Positions 30,960 through 42,045 of a DNA stretch of 64,000 nt are shown piece after piece. Within the stretch, counting starts at the first letter, position 1; every line of letters begins with the position of its first letter. A program made the translations under genes and the position numbers. The stretch spans positions 1,022,001 through 1,086,000 of the forward strand of contig OX291562.1 of the NCBI GenBank assembly GCA_946406115.1, written 5' to 3'. Source of the DNA: Apoda limacodes (lineage: Eukaryota; Arthropoda; Insecta; Lepidoptera; Limacodidae). The notes under the pieces were generated by a model. It worked only from the letters and a program-made list of their open reading frames with translations. It was not told the DNA's origin and did not search any database.

Positions 30960-32167
30960 AATACAAAACAGTTCACTGACCTTGGTGTGTACTAAAACAT
31001 AGATAATGTGTCCGCGTTCACTTGACTTTTAGCGTTTTATTTTACTTTAGTAGTTCCTATGCGCGTGACTAACGTGTTGGACTACAACATAATAAAAACA
31101 AATTTTCTAAACTCCCGACTTCAACAAGTTAAAGATTTTGTCAAGATAATTGTGTGTTTTTTGAAGTTAATTGAAAGAAACTTGTATAGTTATTGTGCAC
31201 TTCAAATTGTCAATTCAAGAAATTCAAGAAAATTTAATAGGTAGTTTACATGGCATTAGTGTGGAAGTGGAATGTTTTGGATATGTCTAACATTAGTAGG
31301 TGGCCATACCTTAGCTGCAGAGCCGCCCACGACGTTATGAAGCCACATGCTAAGCCAGACAAATGATCCCTGGTGCAAGCTACTCAAATAAAATGTTCAA
31401 GATTGACCAAGAACATTTTGACAGGTTAGTTATGATTCACTCGAACAGTCTTATTTGTCCTGACCGCACACCAGCGTATATTTATAGTTAACATTGTGTC
31501 ATCCGACGAGTAAAGACTCTGAATTGTCCTTGTTTAATTAATGTTATTGAGATATTGTTTTTAAGTTTGACGATAGATTCTGCAAGGTTATAGGCTTACT
31601 TGTCTAATTTAAATTCGCTTCTAGCAACATGAATATTGTTGTAGACACGTAATTGCTCTTGTGTGCCGCAGTCGGGTTCTGTTTTGATGATACAAGTTTT
31701 TATTAACTATGTAAGTCTTTAGCTGTGTGTGACTGAAAGTAACTTTTCCATGAACAATGTTGCCTTATAGGCTATAGGTACCTGTAACGTTGTCTTAATC
31801 AACTTTTCTCGTAAAAAGTGAATGCAGAGTTCAGCAATGGGGAGCGTGGCCAGTAACAGGGTGGGTGACCTTAAACATAGTGCCACAAACTTTATGAGTT
31901 CCTCCGTGTTCTTTCAGAGTAGGTACTACGTCAAACCTTGTCGGTCCTGGCTGATGTCATTTGACACCAGTCGTTAAGCCAAACCCGTTGCCTTATGGGC
32001 GGTTTGAAAACTTTGATAGTCGAGTGGGCACTAGCTCTCTTGCAGTAGGCCATGATTTAAGGCGCAGGTACTACGTAACTAGAAAAAAAAATTTAAAATT
32101 TCCTCTCCGTACAAAACACATTTCAGAAATGTGTTGAAAACCAATTATTTAGAACTAATTATGGTAA
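30960..32167. other. Intergenic DNA, no gene seen
   Basis: Only short ORFs (61 codons at 31059-31244) without recognisable motifs. 31850-32060 is less AT-rich and reads like a decayed dispersed repeat, but I cannot assign it. Confidence 0.4.
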
Positions 32168-32370
32168 TTTTGTACTTCTCTGCACCTCGCACGTCATTTT
32201 GTACTTCTCTGCACCTCGCACGTCATTATGTACTTCTCTGCACCTCGCACGTCATTTTGTACTTCTCTGCACCTCGCACGTCATTTTGTACTTCTCTGCA
32301 CCTCGCACGTCATTTTGTACTTCTCTGCACCTCGCACGTCATTTTGTACTTCTCTGCACCTCGCACGTCA
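32168..32370 (+). repeat. 29-bp minisatellite, 7 copies
   Basis: Seven head-to-tail copies of a 29-bp unit built of TTTTGTACTTCTCTGCACC and TCGCACGTCA. The third copy starts TTAT instead of TTTT; the others look identical. 29 is not a multiple of 3, so all frames are open and give the same peptide in shifted order. No spacers, so not CRISPR-like. Confidence 0.95.
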
Positions 32371-33001
32371 TTTTTGCGTAAAAATGATTTTAATAGATAA
32401 AGATGCATCCCCTTATACCCAAATGAAATGCAGATTTCGGCGGCCGAAATTTCCTTTTGTATGGATTTCTTGAATATTTTTTTGAATGGATTTTTTGAAA
32501 ATGGATGCTTGGTATGTAATAAACACACCCCTCTGCGGGCTGCCCTCGCTCCGCTCAGGGAAAAAAACATAACAGAGCCTAACCTAACCTAGCACTAGTA
32601 TTTCTGTATAGACTTTTGTCAAAAACTATTCTTTTCCGCCGACTTTTTTTAATTCGTTTGTGTATAAGGGGGTTATACTCTTTCAATAATTTTTTTTTAA
32701 CCCAAAAATAACAACTTGGTGCACAAAAGTAAATATTTACCTTAATTGATTAGGTTTATAGAAAATTATGTATTGTTTCTAATCAAAAAAAATATAGCAA
32801 AAAAATGTATAAAACTGGACGGCCTCTCCAAAGAGAGAGCTTGCAGTGAGGAGTCGGCGAAGGTTCTACAACGAGTGAGGCACTTATAAATTATTAAAGA
32901 AATACTTATTGCAAGCGATTTTATGTGTAAAAAGCCTATTTAAACTGATTTCATAAAAAGAGGGGTCTCGTACCCCGTAGGAGAGGTCCCATTAAAAAGC
33001 C

Positions 33002-33076
33002 GATCAAGTGCGAGTCAGACTTGTTCGATGAAGTGCGAGTCAGACTTGTGCGATGAAGTGCGAGTCAGACTTGTGC
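33002..33076 (+). repeat. 25-bp tandem repeat, 3 copies
   Basis: Three copies of GATGAAGTGCGAGTCAGACT plus TGTGC. The core GTGCGAGTC resembles the tail word of the dispersed repeat at 50334-50899 in reverse. Confidence 0.85.
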
Positions 33077-33909
33077 GATGAAGGTTCTGGACTTTTAAGA
33101 CCGCTTAGATAAAAAGTTTATTGTGAATCGGCGTTTTTAGTATTTGTTATTCAAATACAGTACTGATACAGTAAATTATAGTACATTATACTAGAATTCC
33201 AACTGCCTGACTGGTTAAGTATTCGAGAAAGACCCCGTAATAAATCTGTTCTTACACTGACCAACTAGACAGAAGTCGATCGAGCTTAAATTTGGCACAG
33301 GAAAAGTTGAAGAGGCCGACAAAAACACGTCTTTTATCCCGGAAAAGTTCCCTCAGGAGTAACTTTAATGAAATTCCACCTGGACTAACTATAGCAACGG
33401 CTATAGCTTGCTACAGCAAACTTGTTTAATCAAGGAGTCGCCATAGGGCCATAGGGCCATAGGGCTATCCCTATCCCACCCCGATGATGGAATTTAGCGC
33501 GCGCTGAGCCTCAAGGAAAAACTAGTTTTCTTAAAGAACGTAAGTAAATATACACACACTGAGAAAATTTATAATCCGTGATAACTTCAATTTATTTCCT
33601 CTTATTACATAATTTCATAGACTTCCCTTATCTTAGGAATATAATTAATAATTATTATTCTTAATTTTCATCTATTTGTGATTACTTTTATAATACTTAT
33701 ATTTTGAACGCTATTGAGCTAAATTATGTTGACAACTAAAAAAAAATATAACTATTAAGGTGATGGCACATCACACACCGCATACCCAAACGAGTTAATT
33801 TTGCAAGAATTTTCTTAATTTTGTTACAGTCCTGAGTACACTTTTTGACGTGAAAAGTTATATGTTATAGTTCAAACCTTAATTAAGTGGAATTATATAT
33901 GCTAATATT
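33077..33909. other. Intergenic DNA, no gene seen
   Basis: AT-rich with a threefold CATAGGGC-type repeat at about 33442-33468. No ORF of interest. Confidence 0.4.
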
Positions 33910-34002
33910 TGTAACGTCGAGGCAACGTCAGGCAAAGACCAAGGCTGAGGGCTGACTGTTTATTCGTTTCAGTTACACACATATAATAAACTACCTAGCA
34001 CA
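33910..34002 (-). repeat. 3' LTR of the Gypsy element
   Basis: On the minus strand it runs TGTGCTAGGTAG ... GACGTTACA, with TG..CA ends, directly after the purine tract GAAGAGGGGGGCA (34012-34003 and into the LTR). It contains AATAAA on the minus strand near 33960. The sequence next to its outer end is ATATT (33905-33909), which would be half of a target duplication. Confidence 0.7.
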
Positions 34003-34174
34003 TGCCCCCCTCTTCATATAGTAATTGACACAAAATAGAAATACAGTAAATAATGAAAATATATATAAAAAACACAGTTGATCGAATATCTAACTACAAG
34101 CAAAGCAACACAACAAATAATGAAGTTGTAAATATCTTATCTTATTACAAATACCTATTATATACTAAATTTAT

Positions 34175-35127
34175 TTACGTGGTATTTTGTTTATTTTTGT
34201 CTCTAATGTAGGCGCGAATAGCTCGATGAGATGCACCCGGCGGTCGAGGGGTTAGCTCCTGATCGGGTCCATACTCTGTTGGCTTATTTGGCGCTGTAAC
34301 AGTTTCATCGCTACGTGCCGTGATTTCCAGTTCGTCGCCGCAGCCGTCGGTATCTGTTATTTCGGGAATATCTGAATTTTGCTCTACTTTCTCGGTCTCG
34401 TTCGAACAAGTCCGCGGTAACAAGTATCTTCTATTGTTTTCCGAGATGATTTGGTCCTGATGTCGTCTCCACTCTACACCCCGTCCGACGTCTATCTTAT
34501 ATGAAACTGGTCCAGTTTTAGAAACGATTTTGCCTTTGGACCATTTGTCCCCCTTCGCGGTGTAGTCGCGGGCAAGTACCATGTCTCCCACCGGTCGCGT
34601 GCCGCTGCGGCCGCGCAGCCGCCGTCGTCGCGTGCTCACAGTTGCGGTATTGAAATAAAAAATATGTAAAGCCTTAAAAATGTCCTTACCCTCCAATACG
34701 GCTTTTTTTATTGTTTTTACAGCATTTTCAGCCTCTCCATTCCCTTGAGATCTGTATGGTGCACTTGTAATGTGCCTAATATAATTATTTTGGCAATATT
34801 GTTTAAATTCCTCACTTAAAACGGAGGGCCGTTATCTGTTACTAACTGAGCGGGCAGAGCGAAACGCGCAAAAATCGACCTTATCGCGTTTATCGTTGCT
34901 GTCGCCGTAGGGCTATTCATTTGGATAGCTTCAATCCACTTGGAATGTGCATCGAACATGACTAGGTACCGTTTGCCCGCACAATCCACAAAATCTGCGT
35001 GCACCCTGTACCAGGGGTTCAGTGGGAACTCCCATGGGTGAAGTGGAGCACGGGCTGGAGCATCCCTAACTGCACAGCATGCTCGACATGTATCCTCAAT
35101 GTCACTGTCTAGCCTGGGCCAGTACAC
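34175..35127 (-). pseudogene. Gypsy integrase
   Basis: MYWPRLDSDIEDTCRAC (end of the zinc finger), WYRVHADFVDCAGKRYL (first D), VTDNGPPF (second D) in 35127-34816. A frame change follows near 34820. The glutamate region (YRSQGNGEAEN) can be read at about 34760-34730, and the C-terminal domain (GDMVLARDYTAKGDKW ... GPVSYKIDV) in 34696-34175. Confidence 0.75.
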
Positions 35128-35610
35128 ATAACCGGTGCAATGGATTTCATTTTATTCATACCAACATGACCTTCATAAATTTCACTTAGTTCTTTTTTTT
35201 TAATTGACTGTGGAATAACAATGCGATATTTATAAATTTTACATCCTAACTCAATATATAAATCATTTTTACGAGCAAAATATGGTTTTTCATTTTAATT
35301 TTTTGGGTAACTTGGCCAACCGAACATTATATAACCGAGAATTGTACTAAAAAATGAATCTTTTTTTGTTTCTTTCGCCACATCCTTAAAATTGATAGGT
35401 ATAGTATCATTCATCTATAAAGTTCAAGTAGGATTTTGAATATTTTTCCACAGTAGCTGCGTTTTCTTTCAATGGAAGACGGGATAGCGCATCCGCTGGT
35501 CCGTTGTTTTCCGAACGTACAAATTCTATTTCAAACTCGTATCCCGCTAAACGCGTCGCCCAACGCTGCAGCCTACTCGCTGCCGTTTGTGGTATGCCAC
35601 CCTTTTTTCC

Positions 35611-36514
35611 CTAAATATGTGTAAGAGGCTTGTGGTCCGAACGTAATAAAAAGTGCCTTCCGTACAAAAATTGATGATGTTTGCTCACTCCGTAATATAT
35701 ACCACGGGCCTCTTTATCTAGTTGGCTATAGTTCCTTTCCGCTGGCGTGAGTGTACTCCACGCGCAGCTGACGGGCTGCTCGCTGCCGTCCTCGTGTCGA
35801 TGCGCGAGGACCGCTCCCACACCGTACGCGCTGCTATCTACTGACAATACTAACGGCCGCCCCTCTTTATAATGCGCTAGCACAGTTTTACTTAAAAGTA
35901 TTCGCTTAGCCTCAGTAAACGCTTTCTCACATTCTGCGGACCATACCCATGGTACTTCTTTCTTAAGCGAGGCGTTTAAAGGGTACAGTAAAGTACTTAG
36001 GTTACTGACAAATTTTCCGTAATAATTAATCATCCCTAAAAAACTTTTTAACTGGGAAGTGTCATTAGGACGGGGTGCAGCGGATATTGCTTTCAGTTTA
36101 TTGGGATCGGGATGTAAGCCGTTTTTATCTATGATGAATCCTAAATACGTCACACTAATTTGCAAAATTTTGCATTTATTTTGTTTTACTGTGAAGCCCA
36201 TTTCACGTAACTTTCTTAAAATAAAATTCGTAAAATTCTTCCCCATTATTAAGGGTTGCAAACAATTCTTCAATTCGTGGGAGCGGGTAGTAATCGCGTT
36301 TAAGTTTGGGATTAATGGTGATTTTATAATCACCGCAGATTCTTATATCGCCATTCGCCTTAACTACGGGAACGATCGGGGTCTCGTACTCTGAGTGATC
36401 AACCCCAACGATGGTGCCGTCGCGCTCTAGCCGCTCCAGCTCACGTTCAACGCGCGCGCGCAGCGCCAGCGGCACGGGACGCGCCCGCACGAACACGCCA
36501 CTCTCATCGTTCAA
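35611..36514 (-). pseudogene. Gypsy reverse transcriptase (core deleted) and RNase H
   Basis: The RT starts with RARPVPLALRARVEREL, then VVKANGDIRICGDYKITIN and LPRIEELFATLNNG. Right after this (about 36250) the reading jumps to LRKLREMGFTVKQNKC in another frame. The block that should hold FTKLDL, QGLP and YLDD is gone, roughly 100 residues. The connection (YLGFIIDKNGLHPDP, LKSFLGMINYYGKF) and RNase H (PLVLSVDSSAYGVGAVL, LDKEARGIYYGV, RSDHKPLTHI) follow with good conservation. Without the catalytic aspartates the RT cannot work. Confidence 0.85.
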
Positions 36515-36778
36515 TTCTAACTTAATTGTTTTCTTGCACGTGCCTACCTTATCGCTAAATACTTGCGAAAATTCTTTGCTTAACTGATTTACGAACTGAT
36601 CCTCGAAAATGTTGTTAAAATTTATCTGATTAATGTTTAAAGCTCGCAGCCAATCGCGGCCTAGGAGAGGCCTGCCCCCTCCCTTGATTATGTACAGATT
36701 TTGCTTTTTAGCTTTGTGTTCGTTTAACGAGATGTCTACTTTAATAAAACCTAATGGCTTAATTCGTGTACCCGCATA

Positions 36779-37072
36779 TCATTTTAAAATTAAACATTCA
36801 CTATGTATCAACATGTGGCCAAATTTTTTGTTATAAAATTCCTGACTTATCGCAGAAATGCGGCTACCAGTGTCCATTTCACACTTAACAGCAACATTAT
36901 TTACCTTAATGTCTATAAAAAAAGGTTGGTTACCAGAAGTGCAAACAGATAAATTATTAAATTCATCATCGGACCTGTCACCGAGATAATATTGCCGCGT
37001 GTTCACTCTCGCACCTTTGTTTATTTTATCACACGTGACTTTTAAATGGCCTCTTTGTCCACACGAATCACA
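36779..37072 (-). pseudogene. Gypsy gag end (zinc knuckle) and protease
   Basis: A CCHC knuckle (CDSCGQRGHLKVTC) is encoded at 37072-37031, followed in frame by NTRQYYLGD and the protease FFIDIKVNNVAVKCEMDTGSRISAIS with the DTGS active site. The frame closes at 36779. A loosely readable protease rest lies at 36780-36620. Confidence 0.7.
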
Positions 37073-37105
37073 ATTGTAATTACAAGAATTAGAATTCTTA
37101 TCTTT

Positions 37106-37212
37106 TAAGTTGGATCAAATAACAGATAGTTACGAAGTTTGATCAAAATCGGTTTAATAGTTAAGGAGTCCTTCGCGGACAAACAACGTAACACGTAATT
37201 TTTATATATAAA
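37106..37212 (+). repeat. 3' tail of a dispersed repeat
   Basis: CGAAGTTTGATCAAAATCGG, then AGGAGTCCTTCGCGGACAAAC and a terminal TTTTTATATATAAAGAT. Similar endings (AATCGGTTTTAGAGAGACTAACGAAC ... TTTTATATATATAGAT) occur at 52975-53026. Confidence 0.55.
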
Positions 37213-37423
37213 GATTTGAATTTTATACCGACAAAAAAGATTTTCAACGTGCGGTCACGTGCTAGAGCCTGTCGCACGTGGAACTGTGTCTTTGTATGCT
37301 TCAATAGTGTAATATTTCTTTGTACACTGTTCGAAAAGGCTCGCTTTTACTATAGGGTATGCCGTAGCCTAAATTGTTATCATACGTAATATAAATATAA
37401 AAAAGGACTAATAATGTTTCAGG

Positions 37424-38446
37424 ATGCCGTCGTTTACGTACAAAGACCAGGCTGAGCTGAACCGTCTGCCGGACGAGGTGTTGAGGGAAATTTTCAACTA
37501 CCTGCCTCCCACAGAATTGTTAGTCTGCGAGCAAGTGTGCAAGCGGTGGAAAATTCTGGTGCAGGATCGTGCCTTGTGGAAAAATCACCTCATAGTTCAT
37601 TCAGAAAACCCAAAACATAGTGAAAAAAATTTGTCCTTAATATCTACACATGGGAAATACATAACGCTATTAACACTAAAGTATATTGAAGAGTATTTTA
37701 TAATAAAGTCGATATTAGAGAAGTGTAATAACGTCACATCTCTAGAGCTCGTTAGATGTGTTGTCGATAGAGGGTTTGAGAGTGACGTCAAGAATTGTCT
37801 TTACTTAAGAAAACTTAACTTAAGAACTTCAGTTTTCATAGAAACTTGTGATATTAGCATACCTTTTGATAATTTTAGTTATTTAGAATATTTGTCTCTC
37901 TCTGATTTTGGATTAAATCCTTTAAACTGTGATACGTTATTAGTTTGTGATTACTTAACACATATTTATATTGAACAAATAAAGAATCTTAACTTAGATT
38001 TCGTTAAGATACTTATCAGTTCTAAGCAAAATGTTTTACTTGCCTTACATTTAGACGGCGGGTGTTCCGTAGACGACGCCTCCTTCAAAATGTTATCGAA
38101 ATGTCTACAACTGAAGGATTTAGCAATATTACACTCCCATAATGTCACCGATAAAGGACTAATTACACTTTCAGAATTAACAATGATAGAGCATTTGAAA
38201 ATTTGTAATAGTTCAAGTTTCTCGGAACAGTGTCTCGTAAATATTTTTAAAAGTAATTCTGGACTAATTACGCTGAAAACTTTAGACTTATCTGGCGTCA
38301 GTAACGTGTCTTTGAATGTAGTTGATGTCTTGACGGAGTGCTGCACAAACATAGGATGTATCACTTTGTACAAATGCCCTAAGCTTAAAGGATGTGAGAG
38401 ACAGTTAAAAATTAAATTGAGAAACATTACCATTGCCTTGTACTAA
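37424..38446 (+). CDS. F-box/LRR-repeat protein (host gene, single coding exon)
   Basis: 340 residues, ATG at 37424. An acceptor-like ...ATGTTTCAG lies one base before the ATG (37421-37422), so a 5' UTR intron is likely. The F-box is at residues 10-55 (LNRLPDEVLREIFNYLPP, ELLVCEQVCKRWKILVQDRALWK). The rest is made of irregular leucine-rich repeats (for example LEYLSLSDFGL, LKTLDLSGVSNVSLNVVDVLTECC, CITLYKCPKLKGC). F-box proteins link substrates to SCF ubiquitin ligases through Skp1; the LRR part chooses the substrate. The substrate is unknown. The frame is clean and it is the only intact host-like ORF in the left two-thirds. A mariner scrap begins 45 bp after the stop. Confidence 0.85.
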   Translation: MPSFTYKDQAELNRLPDEVLREIFNYLPPTELLVCEQVCKRWKILVQDRALWKNHLIVHSENPKHSEKNLSLISTHGKYITLLTLKYIEEYFIIKSILEKCNNVTSLELVRCVVDRGFESDVKNCLYLRKLNLRTSVFIETCDISIPFDNFSYLEYLSLSDFGLNPLNCDTLLVCDYLTHIYIEQIKNLNLDFVKILISSKQNVLLALHLDGGCSVDDASFKMLSKCLQLKDLAILHSHNVTDKGLITLSELTMIEHLKICNSSSFSEQCLVNIFKSNSGLITLKTLDLSGVSNVSLNVVDVLTECCTNIGCITLYKCPKLKGCERQLKIKLRNITIALY

Positions 38447-38489
38447 AAAATCTAACAAAATAGATTTGCGTTTTTGTTAAATAAGGATT

Positions 38490-38700
38490 TGCTAAGCGTT
38501 CGGTGGATGTGAGATATTTCCAGGTGTTTCAAAGCCAACATCTCGAGTGCTGGTAACTGTCACTGCGGAAGTGTGAGCTGGTGCGTCGTCCTGGTGAAGT
38601 AAAATAACCACGCCTGATATTTTTGCGGCTAATGTCTTAACGATGATGCCATGTCTAATATGGGATTCAAACTGTAGCCAAAAAATGACACAGTGCATCC
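38490..38700 (-). pseudogene. Mariner/Tc1 transposase fragment
   Basis: LLHQDDAPAHTSAVTVT and DVGFE with a following HPP are the second catalytic-D block of mariner transposases (LLHxDNAPAHTS, then HPPYSPDL). About 68 codons are left and the third catalytic residue is lost. No inverted repeats seen around it. Confidence 0.7.
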
Positions 38701-39345
38701 CTTATCTCTGTTGTTATTTTTCCAAGACCCCGGCAGACGTATGTGCTCGTATCAGCCGTTCTACCGTATTATTTGTTTTAGTTTCAAGGAGTACATTTCA
38801 AGGAGTTTATATTTTTTAAACCCTCCGAACTTTTCTATTTAAACGTGGAAAAATAATATCCTACTTTATACCTAACTTTATACCTAACCAAACAAACAAG
38901 AATCTCGAAGCTTCAGTAATATTATAAGGAAGAAAATCAAAAGATATTGTGAACAAAATACAAAAAAACATGTTCTTAGTATATTTTGTATATAATTTGC
39001 CAACAAAAAGCTAAATAGCCATAAAAAAATAAATCACTAACAAAAACAGCAATATTTAGTATAAAAGTAAACACTTAAAATAACAAATTGATTTCAGCGA
39101 TTGAGACGTCGTCATTGTGTCAGGAATATATCTGTGAGGGTAAACAGTACAACCGAACCTTAAAAAATATTTTTAATTGTAATTAAAGAAACCATGGTTA
39201 GTTTTTATTTTTAAGTATAATTTCATAGCATAAAGTTGTAGAAAAAAATGTTTGTACTTAAATAAATTATTTTATTTTATTTATATAAAATAGTCGCGCA
39301 ATTATAAAAGTGTTGTTTAATCAAGATGAAATTTTATGTTATGCA
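38701..39345. other. AT-rich intergenic DNA, no gene seen
   Basis: No ORF or repeat I can assign. AATAAA-like words at about 39262 could serve the F-box gene if its 3' UTR is long. Confidence 0.4.
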
Positions 39346-39450
39346 AGAGTGTTGTGTGTTAGAGTGTTGTATATAAGAGTGTTGCATGCAAGAGTGTTGT
39401 GTGTTAGAGTGTTGTATATAAGAGTGTTGCATGCAAGAGTGTTGTATCTT
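39346..39450 (+). repeat. 15-bp repeat in 45-bp higher-order units
   Basis: Seven 15-bp units, each AGAGTGTTG plus a variable six bases: GTGTTA-, TATATA- and CATGCA-type. The order is A-B-C-A-B-C-B', so a three-unit 45-bp block was duplicated. On the minus strand it reads as QHSxx repeats, probably without meaning. Confidence 0.9.
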
Positions 39451-41389
39451 ACTGTCAATTTTTAATGCAGGATTTTTTACTGAAAATCTAAGCGGCGTAC
39501 CCGAAAAACACAGCAAAAAGTCGTCACGCCTTAACAAATATCTGATTTTAATAAAAAAGGCTAAATTTTACTTCCGAAAATGAGATGAGATGACACCAGT
39601 ACCAACACAATATTTAAAATAAAGTACTGAAATATTACTTAGATACTCACTTCATGGCACCAAATAAATATGTAATGTTAATTTTTGCGACTTAACTGTC
39701 AAAATCTTTTTATGTTCTCTAGTAAACAGATAATTTATGTGACATTTACTAAACAAATCATTATTGTGACAACTTGTAAACAAACAATTTCATTGTGTAA
39801 CTTTATAAATAGCTATAAATTTTTTACCTTACATTTTGATGAATTATGTATCCTTGTATTATAATTTTTATTAAAATTGATTCCCCTAAAAACTCTTATT
39901 AATATGTCAATAATGTTCGCAGGTTCTCGTAATAAAATATAATAAAATATAATATGCTCCTTGGTGTTTTTTTAATCAGAATGGTTGAAATAAATGTGAA
40001 GTTTACACGATATGAACCGGGGGTACTGATGAAACGATCCCAGTCATTTGTATTTTATCCCTTCAGGGGTCGAACGGTGTAATTAAAAAATAAAAATAAT
40101 GGTCATAGCCCTGTCGGTGCGAAATCGGTTAAACAACGGGATCCAAACGATTTCTTACTCACAGATGCTTGTATTTTATTTTATTTTCGTTACTAGATTA
40201 AAAAATAATCTGTTCTTATCAATGAAAGCGTAAAATTTGAATAATGTTGTACTAATGACATCAATGAAAAGTACGTACGTAAGTGTGGCTTCAACCTAAA
40301 TGACAGAATAAGAAATAGCGTGATACGGGAGCTTTGCGGTAAGAAATATAGTGTGGTGATAATGATTCAGAAAGGTACGTTATCATTTGGTAACATTTGG
40401 TACTGGCCTATCATTTCGAGGGACAGGCGTGATGTTATGTGTGTACCTATATATTATGTCTTTAAGTATATCTTATGTACTTATGTCCTTATAGGGTCCC
40501 GTGCCTCAAAATAAAGAAATAATCACTTTGTTGTACGTCTGTCTGTCAAGCTTTCTTGTGGAGTTATCAACTTGAAATTAACACCAAATAGTTACTAAGA
40601 TCTACGGATCTGTATAAAAGTCAAGCTTCTAATGTAATCTAAATCTTAATCAACGCAATCAACGCAACGCATATTTTGACACTATGCAAATAAACCAAAA
40701 CCTACAGGTGGTTAGTTCCCGTTGACCAAGAATTGTGAAATTTGGCTAGGACCAGTTTCTTAGCACTAGTACAAGAAAAAATCTAAATAACCAAATCCAA
40801 ACGCCTATTTTCAAAATTTTCATACAATATGCTTTTTAACTAATCATTTTAGAGTCTAAAATAGTCATTTTCGTGAAACAATGAAGTCTTTAAATCTAAT
40901 AATAAAGAAATTTACTGTCGGTTTGTGTGTGGCCATTTTGTGTGTTCGATTCATTCCGTCCGAAGGACTACCGGTGTGAAGTTAGCAGCCAAAGCTACAT
41001 TGCGCCAATAACACAACCAAATAAAGAAATCTTGGTTATATTTGTATTTAATTCCTAAAAAGGTGTAGCGATGCGAAGAATCTATTTATATAGAAATAAA
41101 ATATCTATGTGTCACAATTAAGAACCATTTCGTCTCTTACTTTCTGCCAGCTAACTAACCTGCTCTTATCGCTTCTTACTGTGTCTCTCTCACAAACTTT
41201 GTTATTTTTATATTTCGTGGCTTATGTTGCGGTTGTGCCGATAATAAAATTGTATATCCATAATAACTAACAACTAATAAGAGAACGATATCTTTGGTCG
41301 AATATCTATACATATTGATAGGCTTCATAACATAAAAGTGTATTTTGAAATGTGGCTTTGGTGTGTCATCAGTTGGTTAAACGGTACCC
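39451..41389. other. Intergenic DNA with a diverged dispersed repeat
   Basis: 40490-40830 (AGGGTCCCGTGCCTCAAAAT ... TTGTACGTCTGTCTGTCAAG ... AAAACCTACAGGTGGTTAGT) looks like a decayed copy of a dispersed repeat type I associate with Lepidoptera. 39960-40400 holds other repeat-like sequence. No gene seen. Confidence 0.45.
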
Positions 41390-41645
41390 ACCCATTATTT
41401 ATGGTTATTGGACGGCAAGCAAGGGTATGTAACAGGCAAGCAAGAGGTATGTGACAGGCAAGCAAGAGGTATGTGACAGGCAAGCAAGGGGTATGTAACA
41501 GGCAAGCAAAGGGTATGTAACAGGCAAGCAAGGTATGTAACACTTGATATTAGTAGTCTATTGCAATAGCTATAAAATAAAATCAAAACGAGAGTGATAA
41601 TATAATCGGACGATAAGGGGACGAAAAGTATCATATAAGTATATA
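41390..41645 (+). repeat. Fold-back element, left arm with about 22-bp minisatellite
   Basis: 41413-41541 holds about six copies of GTATGTRACAGGCAAGCAAG with small length changes. Outer words (TATTGGACGGCAAGCAA) and inner words (CTATTGCAATAGCTATAAAAT) recur inverted at 41850-42045. Confidence 0.75.
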
Positions 41646-41648
41646 GTA

Positions 41649-41846
41649 TCTATACTAATATTATAAATGCGAAAGTAACTCTTAACGATTAAGATGACAT
41701 TTGGCATGGAGATAGTTTGAGTCCGAAGAAAGGACATATTAGGCTACTTGAAAACGTCAAGGGTGAGTCGGTTTTTTTGGAGTTGCCGTTGAAATCCTAC
41801 ACCGATAACCGAATTCAGGACGGGTGGAACCGCGGGCAAAAGCTAG
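41649..41846 (+). mobile_element. Short Helitron-type element
   Basis: Starts TCTATACTAATATTATAAATG and ends CGCGGGCAAAAGCTAG (CTAR end). These ends match the non-autonomous Helitrons common in Lepidoptera. 198 bp, no ORF. Confidence 0.75.
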
Positions 41847-41849
41847 AAT

Positions 41850-42045
41850 ATTCATAATTTTTTTTTCCCCTATCGATCGAATAATATTCTAGTTTTTGTT
41901 TCATTTTATAGCTATTGTAACAATCTACTTAATATCTATTAACACACGCCGCTCGCTCGCTTGTCAAATACCGCTCGCTCACTTGTCACATACCACTCGC
42001 TCGCTCGCTTGTTTGCCGTCCATCATACAAAAAATAAATGAAGTC
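41850..42045 (-). repeat. Fold-back element, right arm
   Basis: TTTTATAGCTATTGTAACAATCTACTTAATATCTATTAACA is the reverse of the left inner arm with some changes. Then come three or four units such as CTTGTCACATACCACTCGCTCG (reverse of the left minisatellite) and TTTGCCGTCCAT, the reverse of the outer word. The arms are diverged. Confidence 0.65.

Larger units (their letters stand above)
33910..37105 (-). mobile_element. Mag-like Gypsy (Ty3) LTR retrotransposon, decayed, 5' truncated
   Basis: Minus-strand order: zinc knuckle (37072-37031), protease, RT, RNase H, integrase, polypurine tract, LTR. The LTR is only 93 bp. Very short LTRs are a feature of the Mag group first known from silkworm. 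The 5' LTR and most of gag are missing; at about 37105 the sequence changes to an unrelated repeat tail. Many frame breaks and a deletion in RT show it is dead. Confidence 0.85.

Noticed and set aside
32168..32370. CRISPR-like 29-bp direct repeats
   Set aside because: The units are head to tail without spacers in a eukaryotic context; a minisatellite.
32131..32400. 89-codon ORF with repeated SAPRTSF units
   Set aside because: Produced by the 29-bp minisatellite.
37966..38433. 155-codon minus-strand ORF
   Set aside because: Antisense to the F-box/LRR gene; no motif.
41325..41634. Minus-strand ORFs rich in LACxxHT repeats
   Set aside because: Produced by the 22-bp minisatellite; no other protein feature.
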